Source of the DNA: Pseudomonas koreensis
GTDB lineage: Bacteria > Pseudomonadota > Gammaproteobacteria > Pseudomonadales > Pseudomonadaceae
Assembly: GCF_012986595.1 (NCBI RefSeq)
Contig: NZ_JAAQYM010000003.1
Span: forward strand, 682,001-746,000
Direction of reading: 5' to 3'
DNA: 64,000 nucleotides
How positions within the stretch are numbered: position 1 is the first letter of the stretch; each line of letters starts with the position of its first letter. A program made the translations under genes and the position numbers. Below the pieces are notes generated by a model that saw only the letters and a program-made list of their open reading frames with translations, was not told where the DNA came from and searched no databases. Of this stretch, positions 63,436 through 64,000 are shown piece by piece.

Positions 63436-64000
63436 ATGAAGCCGTTCGCCTCCCGTTATCTGCTCCTTGTCGCATTTTCCGTGCTGCTGGGCGCCTGCCA
63501 AAGCACGCCGCCGGTGGCCGAAGCCCCCGACGCGCGGGCCACGGCCATCGCACAGCTGGAACAAAGCCTGGCCAGTAGCGAACTGGCCACCGCCGAAGAC
63601 CAATTGGCCACCTTGCAGGCACAAAACCCCAGCGATCAGTCCCTTGAGCAGTACCAGCGGCAGTTGGCCGAAGCCTACCTGCGCCGCAGCCAGATCGTGT
63701 TGCAGAAAGGGGATGTGAACGCCGCCGCCACTGCGCTGAGCCGTGCCCGCGCGCTGATGCCCAAGGCCCCGGCGCTGACCGGTGGCGTCAACGGCGCCAT
63801 CACCGAAGCCCGTAAGGCCGAGCTGGAAAAGGCCGAAGCGGCGCTGCTGGCGGCCGAAGCCAAGCCGAAAGCCAAGGTGATCGATCCGACCGCTGAGAGC
63901 ACCACGGTGGCGCTGAACATCAACGACAGTCGCAAACTTCGCCGGCAATTGGATGCGATCGCCGCCGATGTGGTGAATTACGAATGTGCCGTAAGCATTC
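63436..64000 (+). CDS. TPR-containing lipoprotein, partial
   Basis: 188 codons visible before the window ends; no stop codon is reached. Lipoprotein signal with lipobox LLGAC (C21), then helical repeats resembling TPRs (ASSELATAEDQLATLQAQNP, then YLRRSQIVLQKGDVNAAATALSRARALMP) and an Ala/Lys/Glu-rich stretch. ATG at 63436 follows AGGA. From memory PA5502 occupies the same place next to znuB. Function unknown. Confidence 0.75.
   Translation, partial: MKPFASRYLLLVAFSVLLGACQSTPPVAEAPDARATAIAQLEQSLASSELATAEDQLATLQAQNPSDQSLEQYQRQLAEAYLRRSQIVLQKGDVNAAATALSRARALMPKAPALTGGVNGAITEARKAELEKAEAALLAAEAKPKAKVIDPTAESTTVALNINDSRKLRRQLDAIAADVVNYECAVSI

Overview
The window is high-GC, densely packed proteobacterial DNA. 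Gene content and order point to a Pseudomonas of the P. fluorescens group, and the left edge lies close to the chromosomal origin. From memory of Pseudomonas gene maps, plsC/lptA, gmhB, glyS, glyQ, tag and lpxL follow shortly after dnaA-dnaN-recF-gyrB. Perfect DnaA boxes (TTATCCACA) are common in the first 23 kb and I found none later. No rRNA, tRNA, prophage, insertion sequence or CRISPR array was seen.

Layout. 0-18 kb is a conserved housekeeping block: plsC, gmhB, glyS-glyQ, tag, lpxL, a PilZ protein, a TPR protein, trkA, rsmB-fmt, def, a LysM protein, dprA, tsaC, a GNAT-like orphan, qor, hemF and aroE. 18-24 kb holds a SulP transporter and a choline-O-sulfate locus (betC-choX with a divergent LysR regulator). 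24-31 kb is accessory: small enzymes, a CitMHS citrate transporter with a suggestive leader, TerC, and a 963-residue repeat protein paired with a DUF6124 protein. 31-42 kb carries a Na/Pi transporter, an M16 peptidase, a membrane DUF protein, a four-gene Mla-like lipid transport operon, an SpmA/SpmB fusion and gltP. 42-54 kb has an Ivy-like lysozyme inhibitor, algB-kinB, an EAL protein, ampDh2, a GGDEF protein, an EEP-family protein, dsbA and two cytochromes c. 55-64 kb has engB, a predicted ErsA small RNA, polA, a DUF2782 protein, thrB, the zinc locus znuA/zur-znuC-znuB, and a lipoprotein cut off by the window end.

How the genes work together. Envelope themes recur: lipid synthesis and transport (plsC, lpxL, Mla-like operon), peptidoglycan (LysM protein, AmpDh2, lysozyme inhibitor) and periplasmic folding (DsbA). 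AlgB/KinB and the ErsA small RNA, whose predicted promoter fits the AlgU class, sit about 10 kb apart and both belong to envelope-stress/exopolysaccharide control in Pseudomonas. Three cyclic-di-GMP proteins (PilZ, EAL, GGDEF) are present. Many gene ends carry REPIN-type inverted repeats of three sequence classes. The least explained parts are the repeat-protein/DUF6124 pair, the GNAT-like orphan, and several structured intergenic regions (upstream of gltP, upstream of citMHS, and 30.7-30.95 kb).
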